From Phycisphaerae bacterium (GTDB lineage: Bacteria > Planctomycetota > Phycisphaerae > Sedimentisphaerales > SM23-30): a stretch of 64,000 nucleotides of DNA. The notes beneath the pieces are model-generated. The model saw only the letters and a list, made by a program, of their open reading frames with translations. It was not told the origin of the DNA and ran no database searches. The translations under genes and the position numbers were made by a program. Location of the stretch: contig JAEIOG010000003.1 of NCBI GenBank assembly GCA_016342495.1, positions 26,800 through 90,799 of the forward strand, read 5' to 3'. This document shows positions 1 to 8,178 of this stretch, one piece after another; the stretch's first letter is position 1; every line of letters starts with the position of its first letter.

Positions 1-2454
1 CCCGCTAATCCGCGTGGCTCTGGTGTTGGCACACTCGTTGGTTATGCCCTGAAAATAGCTTTTGTTGATCCACTGGAATATGGCCTCCTGTTTGAACGTT
101 TCATGGACCCTGAACGAAATGAAATGCCTGATATTGATATTGATATCTGTCAGGATGGTCGCCAGCGAGTCATTGATTACATGCGCGAAAAATATGGGCA
201 TGTCGCCCAGATCACTACCTTTGGAACATTAAAAGCTAAAGGTGTTATTCGTGACGTATGTCGAGTGTTAAATATTCCATTGGATGAAGCCGACAAAATG
301 GCCAAACTCATCCCCGATGGCCTTAAAATCACTCTCCAAGATGCATTAGACCAGGAGCCTAGATTAAAAGAATGGTATGACGCTGACGAACGGGTTCGGG
401 AAGTTTTCGAAATAGCTCAAAGACTCGAAGGCTTAACGCGGCATTGCTCGGTGCATGCCTGTGCTGTGGTTATTGCCGATGAACCTCTGACAAACTTTCT
501 GCCTTTGTATAAACAAACCGGTAGCGATGATTTAATTACTCAATTTGAAGGGCCGCTGGTCGAAAAAGTTGGTCTGCTGAAAATGGATTGTCTGGGTCTG
601 CGAACTTTGAGTATTATCCAGAAAACCCGTGATTTGGTCAAAGTGGGTAAAGGTCTGGATATCGACCAGAACAAAATCGATCTCAAAGATAAAGCGACCT
701 TGCAAACTTTCTGTGATGGCCGCACCAAAGGCGTATTCCAGTTTGAATCCGGTGGCATGCGCGATTTGTTGCAAAGCATGAAACCTGACCGAATACAGGA
801 TTTGATTGCCGCAAATGCATTATATCGTCCGGGACCTATGGCTCTTATCCCGGATTACAATGCACGTAAACACGGCACTCCTTATGAAAATCCTCATCCG
901 ATTATGGATCCTATCCTGGAAGAAACTTATGGTATCATGATCTATCAGGAACAGGTCATGCAGATTTTGAACCAGTTGGGTTCACTGCCACTGGCCCGTG
1001 CTTACAAGCTTATTAAAGCTATTGGTAAAAAGAAACTTGACATCATTAACGCCGAGTCCAGTGCTTTCATGGATGGCTGCGTTGAAAATGGTATTGACCG
1101 TAAGCAAGCCGAAGAACTCTTTGCTTTGATTATGAAATTTGCTGGTTATGGCTTTAATAAAAGTCATTCAACTCAGTACGCAATCCTGGCATTCCAAACC
1201 GCTTATTTTAAAACTCATTATCCAACTGAGTTCATGGCTGCTTTGCTAACCTATGAAATGGGCACTACCGAGAAGGTCGCCGAATACATCGATGATTGTC
1301 GTTCAATCGGCATCAATGTCTTACCCCCGGATATCAATGAAAGCTTCACCGATTTTACCGTTATTTATAATGAAAAAACTGATACAGAAAAGTCAGAAAA
1401 AACCGATGATGGCAAGCCTGACCTATCAGGTGAAAGCATCCGTTTTGGCTTAGCCGCCGTCAAAGGCGTTGGCACCAAGGCTGTAGAAAATCTTATCCTC
1501 GTCCGCCAGGAACAAGGCGCATTTACCAGTATTTATGACCTCTGTCAAAAAATTGACAGTCGCGCAGTAAATCGCGGTGCCCTGGAAGCTTTAATTAAAG
1601 CTGGCGCCATGGATTCATTCAGCGGCAGTCGCCCACAACTTATAGCAGCCTTGGATGACGCTACCAAAATTGCTTCCAAACTTCAAAAAGACAAAGCTAT
1701 GGGCCAAATGAATTTGTTTGGAGCTTTTGATGAACATGAAGAAGATGACAAAGTAATAAATAAATTGCCAGATGTTGCCCCATGGACCGAATCGGAAATG
1801 CTTAAGCAGGAAAAATCTGTTTTAGGTTTATACGTAACCAGCCACCCACTGGCACAATATGCGCCGGTTATCTATCGCCATAGCACGGCAAACACTGAAA
1901 CAATAAAAGATATGTCCGCCGACACCGAAGTTCTTATCGGCGGAATCCTGACTCGGGTGCGTCAGTGCGTCACCAAAAAAGGTAAAGGCGCCGGATCAAG
2001 GATGGCTATGATAACCCTGGAAGATCTCCATGGCACAATTGATGGCGTCGCGTTCCCTTCGGTCTTTGCTCTCAATGAAGACATGCTCCATGTCGATGCA
2101 ATGGTATTTATAAAAGGCACAATTGACCGGCGACGTGAAGAACCGTCAATTTGTGTAAATGATATTTATAATATGACTCGTGCTGATGAAGAATTAACTA
2201 ATGCCGTTAATATAAAATTAGAACCCCAGCACATCACGGACAACACTTTAAGTGAGCTTAATCGCATCTGTCAGGATCATCGCGGCAAAACCGTTGTCTA
2301 TGCCGCGGTCAATACCAGTAATGATGAAATGAAAGCTATAATCAAACTTAAATCTTCAGTCCGACCCGATGCTGATTTTTGCCGTAAAATCGAAAATATC
2401 TTAGGTAAGAATAATGTTATACTCAAAGGTTACAATGAAAAAACGCCCGCATAA
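1..2454 (+). CDS. dnaE: DNA polymerase III alpha subunit, 3' part (partial)
   Basis: Replicative DNA polymerase catalytic subunit (family C). The frame is open from base 1 (GSGVGTLVGYALK precedes the first Met at 103), so the gene is cut by the window edge and about 817 C-terminal residues remain. The catalytic aspartates are visible in PDIDID and KMDCLGLRTL, which match the PDFDxD and FDxLGLRTL motifs of E. coli PolIII alpha. Finger region, helix-hairpin-helix part (GLAAVKGVGTKAVENL) and an OB-fold region (VLIGGILTRVRQ) follow in the usual order. A short charged insert (TDTEKSEKTDDGKPD) sits before the HhH part. The PHP domain is outside the window. A strong terminator follows the stop. Identification is certain. 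Confidence 0.97.
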   Translation, partial: PANPRGSGVGTLVGYALKIAFVDPLEYGLLFERFMDPERNEMPDIDIDICQDGRQRVIDYMREKYGHVAQITTFGTLKAKGVIRDVCRVLNIPLDEADKMAKLIPDGLKITLQDALDQEPRLKEWYDADERVREVFEIAQRLEGLTRHCSVHACAVVIADEPLTNFLPLYKQTGSDDLITQFEGPLVEKVGLLKMDCLGLRTLSIIQKTRDLVKVGKGLDIDQNKIDLKDKATLQTFCDGRTKGVFQFESGGMRDLLQSMKPDRIQDLIAANALYRPGPMALIPDYNARKHGTPYENPHPIMDPILEETYGIMIYQEQVMQILNQLGSLPLARAYKLIKAIGKKKLDIINAESSAFMDGCVENGIDRKQAEELFALIMKFAGYGFNKSHSTQYAILAFQTAYFKTHYPTEFMAALLTYEMGTTEKVAEYIDDCRSIGINVLPPDINESFTDFTVIYNEKTDTEKSEKTDDGKPDLSGESIRFGLAAVKGVGTKAVENLILVRQEQGAFTSIYDLCQKIDSRAVNRGALEALIKAGAMDSFSGSRPQLIAALDDATKIASKLQKDKAMGQMNLFGAFDEHEEDDKVINKLPDVAPWTESEMLKQEKSVLGLYVTSHPLAQYAPVIYRHSTANTETIKDMSADTEVLIGGILTRVRQCVTKKGKGAGSRMAMITLEDLHGTIDGVAFPSVFALNEDMLHVDAMVFIKGTIDRRREEPSICVNDIYNMTRADEELTNAVNIKLEPQHITDNTLSELNRICQDHRGKTVVYAAVNTSNDEMKAIIKLKSSVRPDADFCRKIENILGKNNVILKGYNEKTPA

Positions 2455-2517
2455 TCAGCATAATCTAACCAGGTGATACATCTAGTCAAGTTAAAATAGA
2501 TTGATTATGAAAATTAT

Positions 2518-2558
2518 TACGGGCATAAAGCCATGATGCTTTTTTGCCCGTATTTTTT
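2518..2558 (+). terminator. Rho-independent terminator of dnaE
   Basis: TACGGGCA pairs with TGCCCGTA, an inner AAAGC/GCTTT stem extends the hairpin, and six T follow directly. It lies 63 bp after the dnaE stop. Confidence 0.85.
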
Positions 2559-2613
2559 CATCCATTCTCCCGGTTAATCCTATTACCATAACTCTCCTTA
2601 AGTTAAAATATAT

Positions 2614-2642
2614 TTACATGAAAATCGTGCGATAAATGTTAT
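2614..2642 (+). promoter_or_regulatory. Possible sigma70-type promoter of the PEP-CTERM gene
   Basis: TTACAT, 17 bp, TGTTAT, about 33 bp before the ATG at 2676. The match is weak; the placement after the dnaE terminator requires a promoter somewhere here. Confidence 0.3.
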
Positions 2643-2675
2643 CGATAAATATTATCAAAACAAAGGAGAATAGAA

Positions 2676-3374
2676 ATGTTGAAAAAATTATTATTAACTG
2701 CGTTAATGCTAATGATAACCGTCAGCTTTGCATCTGCAGGAATTGGCCCGGTACGCGAATGGTCTTCTGATACCCCCGTTGTTCCCGGCTCATGGTCGCC
2801 GATTGGCGGGTCAGGTCAGGTAAATGGCAACTTCATGATTCAGGAAGAATATGGAATCCAAATCGGCATACGTGCCAGCAGGCGTTTCAGCCCTGATCCA
2901 TTGGTAATTCTCAATGATTATAAATACCAGATTGAAACCGGCGAATCAGCCCCAGGCCAACCGCTTTGGAATTATGAAATCAATGTTGACATGCGCGGCA
3001 GTGGCTACAGCTTCAAAGATTTTGATATTGCATTGATTACCAATGTACCAAACCATAGTTTTTATAATGGCCAGCAAGCGATTGAAACAAATTTCAATCT
3101 TCCAGCGGGATCTTTAGACAACCTTGAACTTGTCCAGATGTCTATGAACCCTGGCTTTTTTGATTCTGGTATCGACCCGTTTGCTCAGGGCCGCTATGAT
3201 TTTGAATTAATTCTGGAAATGAAAGATAATAATCTGCCCGCTCCATCAAAATCATCAAAGGTTGGCTTGCCCCCGTTTGCAACCGCGATGACTGTCGAAG
3301 TTGTGCCCGAACCAACCACCATGGCATTACTAAGCATTGGCGGATTAATGTTCGTTAAACGAAAAAGAAAATAA
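2676..3374 (+). CDS. Secreted PEP-CTERM sorting-domain protein
   Basis: 232 residues. An N-terminal signal peptide (MLKKLLLTALMLMITVSFASA) is followed by about 180 residues that I cannot assign to a family, and a C-terminal PEP-CTERM tail: VPEPTTM, a short hydrophobic helix (ALLSIGGLMFV) and a basic end (KRKRK). Such proteins are exported, processed by an exosortase and usually end up at the cell surface or in extracellular matrix; no exosortase gene is in this window. AAAGGAG lies 8 nt upstream of the ATG. It stands alone between two terminators, so it is probably monocistronic. The middle region is predicted beta-rich by composition only. Confidence 0.85.
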   Translation: MLKKLLLTALMLMITVSFASAGIGPVREWSSDTPVVPGSWSPIGGSGQVNGNFMIQEEYGIQIGIRASRRFSPDPLVILNDYKYQIETGESAPGQPLWNYEINVDMRGSGYSFKDFDIALITNVPNHSFYNGQQAIETNFNLPAGSLDNLELVQMSMNPGFFDSGIDPFAQGRYDFELILEMKDNNLPAPSKSSKVGLPPFATAMTVEVVPEPTTMALLSIGGLMFVKRKRK

Positions 3375-3397
3375 ATCAGCAAAATAAAATTTAATCC

Positions 3398-3432
3398 AAA
3401 AAAAGTCCAGGTCTAAAAGCCTGGTTTTTTTT
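3398..3432. terminator. Bidirectional terminator between convergent genes
   Basis: CCAGG/CCTGG stem with seven A upstream and eight T downstream, so it reads as a terminator on both strands. It separates the plus-strand PEP-CTERM gene from the minus-strand CNNM gene. Confidence 0.8.
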
Positions 3433-3448
3433 ATATCAATAATCAATT

Positions 3449-4483
3449 TCACTCCCGCATATTTTTCCGTTTTTCCCATTGCTGCAGAGCATATTTTCGC
3501 ATATCTTCAACAGTATCAAACTCATCAACAATCTCAACTCCTAACAAAGTTTCGACAGCATCTTCCAGCGTAATGATACCGGCGGTCCCACCATATTCGT
3601 CGACCACCAAAAAAAGCTGTTGACGCATTTTAATCAATTCACTCATAGTATCCGCTACATTTTTAGTTTCCGGAATAGCATGAATTTCCTTGGCCAATGT
3701 ACTGAGCTTATTAAATCCCTGATCTTTTGAATACGCTTGGAGAACTTGATATCGCAGTACAAAACCTTTTATATCATCAAGGTCTTTGCCGTAAACCGGG
3801 ATGCGACTAAAACGAATAGGCGAATTGTTCTCGACTATTTCATCAATTGTCATATCTTCCTGAAAAGCAACCAGCACCGACCGTGGCGTGAGAATATCCT
3901 TAACTCGGATAGACTGTAAACCCAACAGGTTTTTAATAACCTGGGTCTCGTGAACTTCAAGTGTGCCGGTATGGTGACCAATATCAGCGGTCGCCATCAT
4001 TTCTTCCCTTGATACAATGTGATGACTGTGGCCATTACTCAGCTTATTAGATATAAATTCCAAAGCCAGCACTACTGGATATAAAATCTTAATCAGCCCC
4101 ATAATTATATAAGCCGAGACCGGAGCAAGCTTCTTCCAATATACCGCACCTAATGTCTTCGGTATTATCTCAGAAAAAACCAGGATCAATACCGTCAGTA
4201 TTGCCGAAGCGACCGCTAAATATTTCTTATCCCAGATATCGGCAACACAAGCTCCAACGCCCGCCGCTCCGATAGTGTGAGCAACAGTATTAAGCGTCAA
4301 AATCGCCGACAAAGGCCTGTCAATATTTGACTTTAGACTTTTCAGTAACTTACCTGAAGCTGGTTTGGTTTGGGCAATAATATTGATATAGGCCGGGGAA
4401 ACACAAAGAATAACCGCTTCCAATAATGAACATAAAAAAGATGCGAAAAGAGCCAGAAAAAAATATAAAAACAATGCTAACAT
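3449..4483 (-). CDS. CNNM-domain/CBS-pair membrane protein (HlyC/CorC-type family)
   Basis: 344 residues. Residues ~1-150 form a DUF21/CNNM transmembrane domain with the conserved EIIPKT motif. Residues ~185-320 hold a tandem CBS pair ending in the hallmark VVDEYGGTAGIITLEDAVE. Family members are linked to Mg2+ or Co2+ efflux and related metal homeostasis, and CBS pairs bind adenine nucleotides. The usual C-terminal CorC/HlyC domain is missing: the protein stops ~25 residues after the CBS pair. There is no clear Shine-Dalgarno sequence before the ATG. It lies downstream of the HEAT lipoprotein on the same strand (73 bp gap). Substrate is not determinable from sequence. Confidence 0.9.
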   Translation of the reverse strand: MLALFLYFFLALFASFLCSLLEAVILCVSPAYINIIAQTKPASGKLLKSLKSNIDRPLSAILTLNTVAHTIGAAGVGACVADIWDKKYLAVASAILTVLILVFSEIIPKTLGAVYWKKLAPVSAYIIMGLIKILYPVVLALEFISNKLSNGHSHHIVSREEMMATADIGHHTGTLEVHETQVIKNLLGLQSIRVKDILTPRSVLVAFQEDMTIDEIVENNSPIRFSRIPVYGKDLDDIKGFVLRYQVLQAYSKDQGFNKLSTLAKEIHAIPETKNVADTMSELIKMRQQLFLVVDEYGGTAGIITLEDAVETLLGVEIVDEFDTVEDMRKYALQQWEKRKNMRE

Positions 4484-4556
4484 TAATTAAACTCGTTTAG
4501 GTTTGGGACTCAAATAAAATTGATTTACTCTATTAAAACACCATCAGCTTTGGCAT

Positions 4557-5531
4557 CTAATGAAGCGGTCTTTTAAGATATTTAATTGCACCAAAAGCGG
4601 CCGCGGCACGGATTATCGGTTCCTCACTATCCATCGCCTTATACAAAGTCTTCTTATCTGCCGCCGTTCCTATTTGGCCCAAGGCTATCAGGGCCAATGC
4701 CCGGACTCGCTCTGTTGCCCCCTGACCGTCAACACTGTTATGTTTAACTGCTTTGCGAACAATTGAAAGATATTTCGAATTATTATAAACCGCATAAGCA
4801 GAAATAGCGACAAGTTGCACTTCTATTTGCGGATCCGTGCATAAAGCATCAAGTTGACCTAAAGCCTGCGGTGTCCCAAGCAATTTCAAAGCCTGAATCA
4901 CTACCATCCGATCATCAGCAAAACCACTAACGGCATAGCTTGAAAGCTTCTCCATAATTGTCTTATCACCCAGCCGGGCCAAGGCCTCTGCTGCCTGGAG
5001 TTTTACCGCTGGACTCTGATTGAATTTCTTCAGTACCGCCCAAAGCTTATCTCTGCTGCCTGCACGATGATCTTCATTGCCGAGTTTGCCAATCAGCATA
5101 CATGCCGTGCAGGCCCATTCAGAATTATCACTTAGCAACGCCGAATCGAACCATTTCTCAAATCTACTATCGCCCATCCGCTCTAAAGCATAACCAACCG
5201 CCAGACGAACCTTAGGATTTTTATCAACTTTCATCTCGTCCAGTCTGGCCATCGTTGCGGTATCTTTACTATCACCAGCGGCAATAGCGGCGGCCATCCG
5301 CACCGCAGGAATCGGATCAGATAAACCTGCTAAGATATCTTTACGTGACTGAACATTGTCAATCAATGCATGAATTTCCATTGCATGGCAACGCAATTGT
5401 GGCTTGCCAAATTCAAATAAATCATGGGTGACTTTTTCAAGCCTGTTTTGGAGAAGTTGATTATCGACTGAGCCACAGCCCGCCAAAATTGTTAAAACAA
5501 ACAACAAAATTATTATAGATACGTTTTTCAT
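4557..5531 (-). CDS. HEAT-repeat lipoprotein
   Basis: The ORF opens at 5555, but the start at 5531 (MKNVSIIILLFVLTILAGC) gives a clean lipoprotein signal with lipobox LAGC, so I prefer it (324 residues). After the lipidated Cys the protein is a series of ~30-residue helical HEAT/PBS-type repeats (for example DPIPAVRMAAAIAAGD, NPKVRLAVGYALERMGD, SPAVKLQAAEALARLGD, EPIIRAAAAFGAIKYL). HEAT solenoids act as protein-binding scaffolds; the partner is unknown. It probably shares a transcript with the downstream CNNM protein. Confidence 0.8.
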   Translation of the reverse strand: MKNVSIIILLFVLTILAGCGSVDNQLLQNRLEKVTHDLFEFGKPQLRCHAMEIHALIDNVQSRKDILAGLSDPIPAVRMAAAIAAGDSKDTATMARLDEMKVDKNPKVRLAVGYALERMGDSRFEKWFDSALLSDNSEWACTACMLIGKLGNEDHRAGSRDKLWAVLKKFNQSPAVKLQAAEALARLGDKTIMEKLSSYAVSGFADDRMVVIQALKLLGTPQALGQLDALCTDPQIEVQLVAISAYAVYNNSKYLSIVRKAVKHNSVDGQGATERVRALALIALGQIGTAADKKTLYKAMDSEEPIIRAAAAFGAIKYLKRPLH

Positions 5532-5642
5532 ACATAACACCCACAAGTAGCACAAGCATCCTGCCTGTGATTAATTACGTTTTTATATAAGGAAAACTTA
5601 TTACTTACTAATCATCATTACTTAATCCAAAACCGCATCACC

Positions 5643-6560
5643 TCACACTTTTTTCTTCTTATCTTCTTCTGGCTTAGGTAAATCTTTAATAGAATTTAAT
5701 CCAAATATTTCCAAAAACTTTCGCGTTGTCCCATACAGCAATGGCCTGCCAAGCTCTTCTGCCCGGCCCGTAATCTTAACCATACCTTTATCAACTAACT
5801 GCCTGATCATTTCACCAGCTGCCACGCCACGAATTCTTTCGATATCAACACGCATTATCGGTTGCTTATAGGCAATAATCGCCAGGGTTTCCATACCCGC
5901 CGGGGTCAGCTTCGTTTCACTGCGTACTTTTACCAGTTTGCTCAACCACGGATTATAAGCCGATAGCGTCAGCAGCTGATAGCCGCCAGCTATTTGCTCA
6001 ACGCGAAAAACCCGTCCCGATTTCTCATATTCTTCGTTGAGATTAGCTATGCACTGTTTAACTTTTCTGACATCACCAACACCTAAAATCTCCACCAGCT
6101 TTCTGGCCGGCACCGCTTCATCGGCGGCAAAAAGAACCGCCTCAACCACCGAACTGATAGTAATGCCCTCTTCAAGTTCATCGGGCAGTTCTTCGACCTC
6201 GACTTTTTCAGCATCTGATTTTGATTCCAAATCGGCCTGATTGTCCTGCTCCGGCTCAACTTCACCAGTTAATTCCGGGCTGTTTGCCGAACTGGCTGGC
6301 TCAACTTCGGTATCGACAACCTCATTTTCCGGCTGTTCGAGGGCATCTTGCCCTTTTTCTACCGTTTCCAACGCAACTTGCAACTCCTGGGCTTCCATTG
6401 GAGCTTCTAAATCGAGGTCCTTAGCCTGCTCCACTTCAATATCCTGAGATTCTTCCAGCTGCGCTGGCTGGGCTCCAGCTGGGGCTTCAATGGCATCATC
6501 TACTCTAAGTTCTTGATCACCAACAACTTGCGCATCTTTTTGTTCATTTTCGTTTGTCAT
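5643..6560 (-). CDS. scpB: Segregation and condensation protein B with acidic N-terminal extension
   Basis: ScpB, the winged-helix (kite) subunit of the SMC-ScpAB condensin, acts in chromosome organisation. The ScpB core spans residues ~132-300 (SSVVEAVLFAADEAVP, TLAIIAYKQPIMRVDIERIRG, ELGRPLLYGTTRKFLEIFGL). The first ~130 residues are a Glu/Asp/Gln/Ala-rich low-complexity region that ordinary ScpB proteins (about 190-200 residues) lack. scpA is not in the window. I see no good Shine-Dalgarno sequence before the ATG. The core assignment is firm; the function of the extension is unknown. Confidence 0.93.
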   Translation of the reverse strand: MTNENEQKDAQVVGDQELRVDDAIEAPAGAQPAQLEESQDIEVEQAKDLDLEAPMEAQELQVALETVEKGQDALEQPENEVVDTEVEPASSANSPELTGEVEPEQDNQADLESKSDAEKVEVEELPDELEEGITISSVVEAVLFAADEAVPARKLVEILGVGDVRKVKQCIANLNEEYEKSGRVFRVEQIAGGYQLLTLSAYNPWLSKLVKVRSETKLTPAGMETLAIIAYKQPIMRVDIERIRGVAAGEMIRQLVDKGMVKITGRAEELGRPLLYGTTRKFLEIFGLNSIKDLPKPEEDKKKKV

Positions 6561-6980
6561 AAATATTTATATGCTTAGACTGTAACTTTGGCACAAATAT
6601 GCCATAAAGACTTATTATAGAGGCATTTAAACGCTAAACCTCCAAAACAATCGGTATTATCTACTATTTACGCGACAATTTCAAAGAAAATATACCTCCT
6701 AATAAATAATGCCCTCAACAAAAGCTACGACAAACTAAATCGCATAAGAATTACCTGCTCAAGTTCACCTATAAACTACCTCTTCGGCCAGGTGCTAAGC
6801 CTGCGGCCCCCTCGCTCAAGTCCACTTAGAAACCACCGCTTCCGCTGGGCGATGCCCCCGGCTGCACCATATCATGCGGGGTTTAGATGTTTATGAATGA
6901 GTTATCATGCCGGAATGAATTTATTGACACTTGTTCCGCCCGTTCGACATCCAGCTCGCCCGCCGGACATCCAGCCCGAA

Positions 6981-7211
6981 GTGAATTTACAATGGTCTAT
7001 TGTAAGTTTACAATGCTCTGATGTGAATTTACATTGGTCTAGATAAAGTTTACATTGGTCTATTGTAAATTTACATTGGTTTAGATAAAGTTTACATCAG
7101 AGCAGATAAAGTTTACAATGGAGCAAATCAAATTTACATCAGAGTAATGTAAGCTTACAATGGACCAATGTAAATTTACATCAGAGCAATGTAAATTCAC
7201 ATTTGGCCTCT
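6981..7211. repeat. Array of eleven 21-bp units with dyad TGTAAATTTACA-like cores
   Basis: Eleven consecutive units, each exactly 21 bp. Each begins GTRARTTTACA or TAAAGTTTACA and ends with a 9-10 bp variable part (ATCAGAGCA, TTGGTCTAT, ATGGACCAA and similar). Unit junctions create palindromes, for example TGTAAATTTACA and TGTAAGCTTACA, centred every 21 bp (two helical turns). The variable parts also occur in both orientations (TCAGAGCA and TGCTCTGA). All three forward frames contain several stops, so a heptapeptide-coding origin is not supported. Confidence 0.85.
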
Positions 7212-7433
7212 GCAGACTTGCAATAAACCAGCCGGTGGCCATTATCAGCATTGCCACTGCAATTAATATCGGACAAAGCCCCGTTTAAGTCCGATAGCTG
7301 CTGATGTGTCTCAATAAGGGGGACGTGTATCATTAAGGAAATTCCGCCAGAATTAAATATTTTTTGGTTAATTTTAGATTAATTTTATCCGAGAAAGAAT
7401 AGGTCACGGATTTAAACGGATCAAAACGGATTG

Positions 7434-7508
7434 GTCGCAGATTCAGAAGATGACTATTAACGCAAGAGCCGCTAGAGACGCAAAAGGTCTTGCTATTACT
7501 TTTGCCTT
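7434..7508 (+). repeat. Dispersed repeat, copy A (GTCGCAGATTCAGAAGATGA...AACGCAAGAGCCGC...)
   Basis: Direct repeat of 7621-7702: both run GTCGC(A/G)GATTCAGA, AGATGA, AACGC..., CGCTAGAGACGCAAA, GTCTTGCTATTACTTTTGCC. The AACGCAAGAGCCGC core recurs at 8094, 17582 and 51121. Confidence 0.8.
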
Positions 7509-7577
7509 TTGTCTATTTAAAAAAATCCAGTTAATCCAGTTAATCCTGTCTAAAAAAATATTAGAAATCGCCCACAG

Positions 7578-7592
7578 ACCGGCAATGCCGGT
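7578..7592. repeat. Short palindrome ACCGGCA-A-TGCCGGT
   Basis: A perfect 7-bp inverted repeat around one base within the repeat-rich block; REP-like in appearance. Confidence 0.5.
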
Positions 7593-7620
7593 TTTACAAA
7601 AAACGAATTCAAAAGAATTA

Positions 7621-7702
7621 GTCGCGGATTCAGATTCAGAAGATGAATTTTTAACGCTAAAGTCGCTAGAGACGCAAAGAGTCTTGCTATTACTTTTGCC
7701 TT
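7621..7702 (+). repeat. Dispersed repeat, copy B
   Basis: Second copy of the 7434-7508 element, about 187 bp downstream, with a duplicated ATTCAG and AACGCTAAAGTCGC as the core variant. Confidence 0.8.
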
Positions 7703-7890
7703 ATGCTTGAATTGGTATGAAAGTACGAAAGTGCCAAGGTGTGAAAGACAGTTTTAATACTTTCATGCTTTCGCACCTTTTACCTCTTAACTTTTGTCAC
7801 GGGCGACCGGCCCACTTATTTGAATGAGTCATCACGCTGGAATAAATTCCATAATATCTAGCCCGCCTGACAATCAGCCAAGCAGGATAA

Positions 7891-7951
7891 GCATCTTGCT
7901 TGTCATTATATTCCAGTTTGGTGGCAATGAAACCAATGTCAAGCAAGATGC
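7891..7951. repeat. Inverted repeat, 12-bp arms
   Basis: GCATCTTGCTTG (7891-7902) and CAAGCAAGATGC (7940-7951) with a 37-nt loop. It lies in the repeat-rich block and belongs to no gene. Confidence 0.6.
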
Positions 7952-8093
7952 TCGACCTACTTAATAACATTTGCCTTCCGCTTATGACATCCAGCCCGAT
8001 GCAGGCGGCAACGACGCCGGAAAAATTCACCGACCAGTGATCCTTATGTTATTTGTGTGCAGGTTCAACCTGCCTTCTTTGAATGTTTCTTTT

Positions 8094-8158
8094 AACGCAA
8101 GAGCCGCTAAAGACGCTATGGCTTTATATCCCATTGCGACTATTGCGGCTCTTGCGTT
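8094..8158. repeat. Inverted repeat AACGCAAGAGCCGC, possible 3' hairpin of the GLUG gene
   Basis: Perfect 14-bp arms AACGCAAGAGCCGC (8094-8107) and GCGGCTCTTGCGTT (8145-8158). It sits ~20 bp beyond the minus-strand stop at 8179, so it could also act as a transcript end. The arms belong to the same dispersed family as 7434, 7621, 17582 and 51121. Confidence 0.7.
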
Positions 8159-8178
8159 TGAATAATTCCTGTTTTATT

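Larger units (their letters stand above)
6561..8178. other. 1.6-kb gene-free, repeat-rich intergenic block
   Basis: No ORF here has a believable start, RBS and protein-like composition. It holds the 21-bp array (6981-7211), a pair of ~75-80-bp direct repeats (7434-7508, 7621-7702), short palindromes (7578-7592), a long-loop inverted repeat (7891-7951) and a 14-bp-stem inverted repeat (8094-8158). Two segments near 6890-6950 and 7820-7880 are imperfect copies of each other (GAATGAGTTATCATGCCGG versus GAATGAGTCATCACGCTGG). The listed ORFs 7450..7710 and 7797..8030 run across these repeats. Confidence 0.7.

Noticed and set aside
6981-7211. CRISPR array
   Set aside because: Units are contiguous 21-mers without unique spacers of 30-40 bp, and no cas gene is present.
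6981-7211. Heptapeptide-coding repeat (KFTSEQC- or VNLHQSN-like frames)
   Set aside because: Each forward frame has several stops, and differences between units do not favour synonymous positions; the reverse strand is also interrupted.
7261-7420. Remnant of a transposase-linked sequence (AATAAGGGGGACGTGTA)
   Set aside because: The motif felt familiar from intergenic repeats, but there is no ORF or terminal repeat to support a mobile element call.
7450-7710. 86-residue plus-strand ORF
   Set aside because: Runs across the two direct repeats and has no RBS.
7797-8030. 77-residue minus-strand ORF
   Set aside because: Spans the GCATCTTGCTTG inverted repeat and a diverged repeat segment; no RBS and no recognisable protein features.
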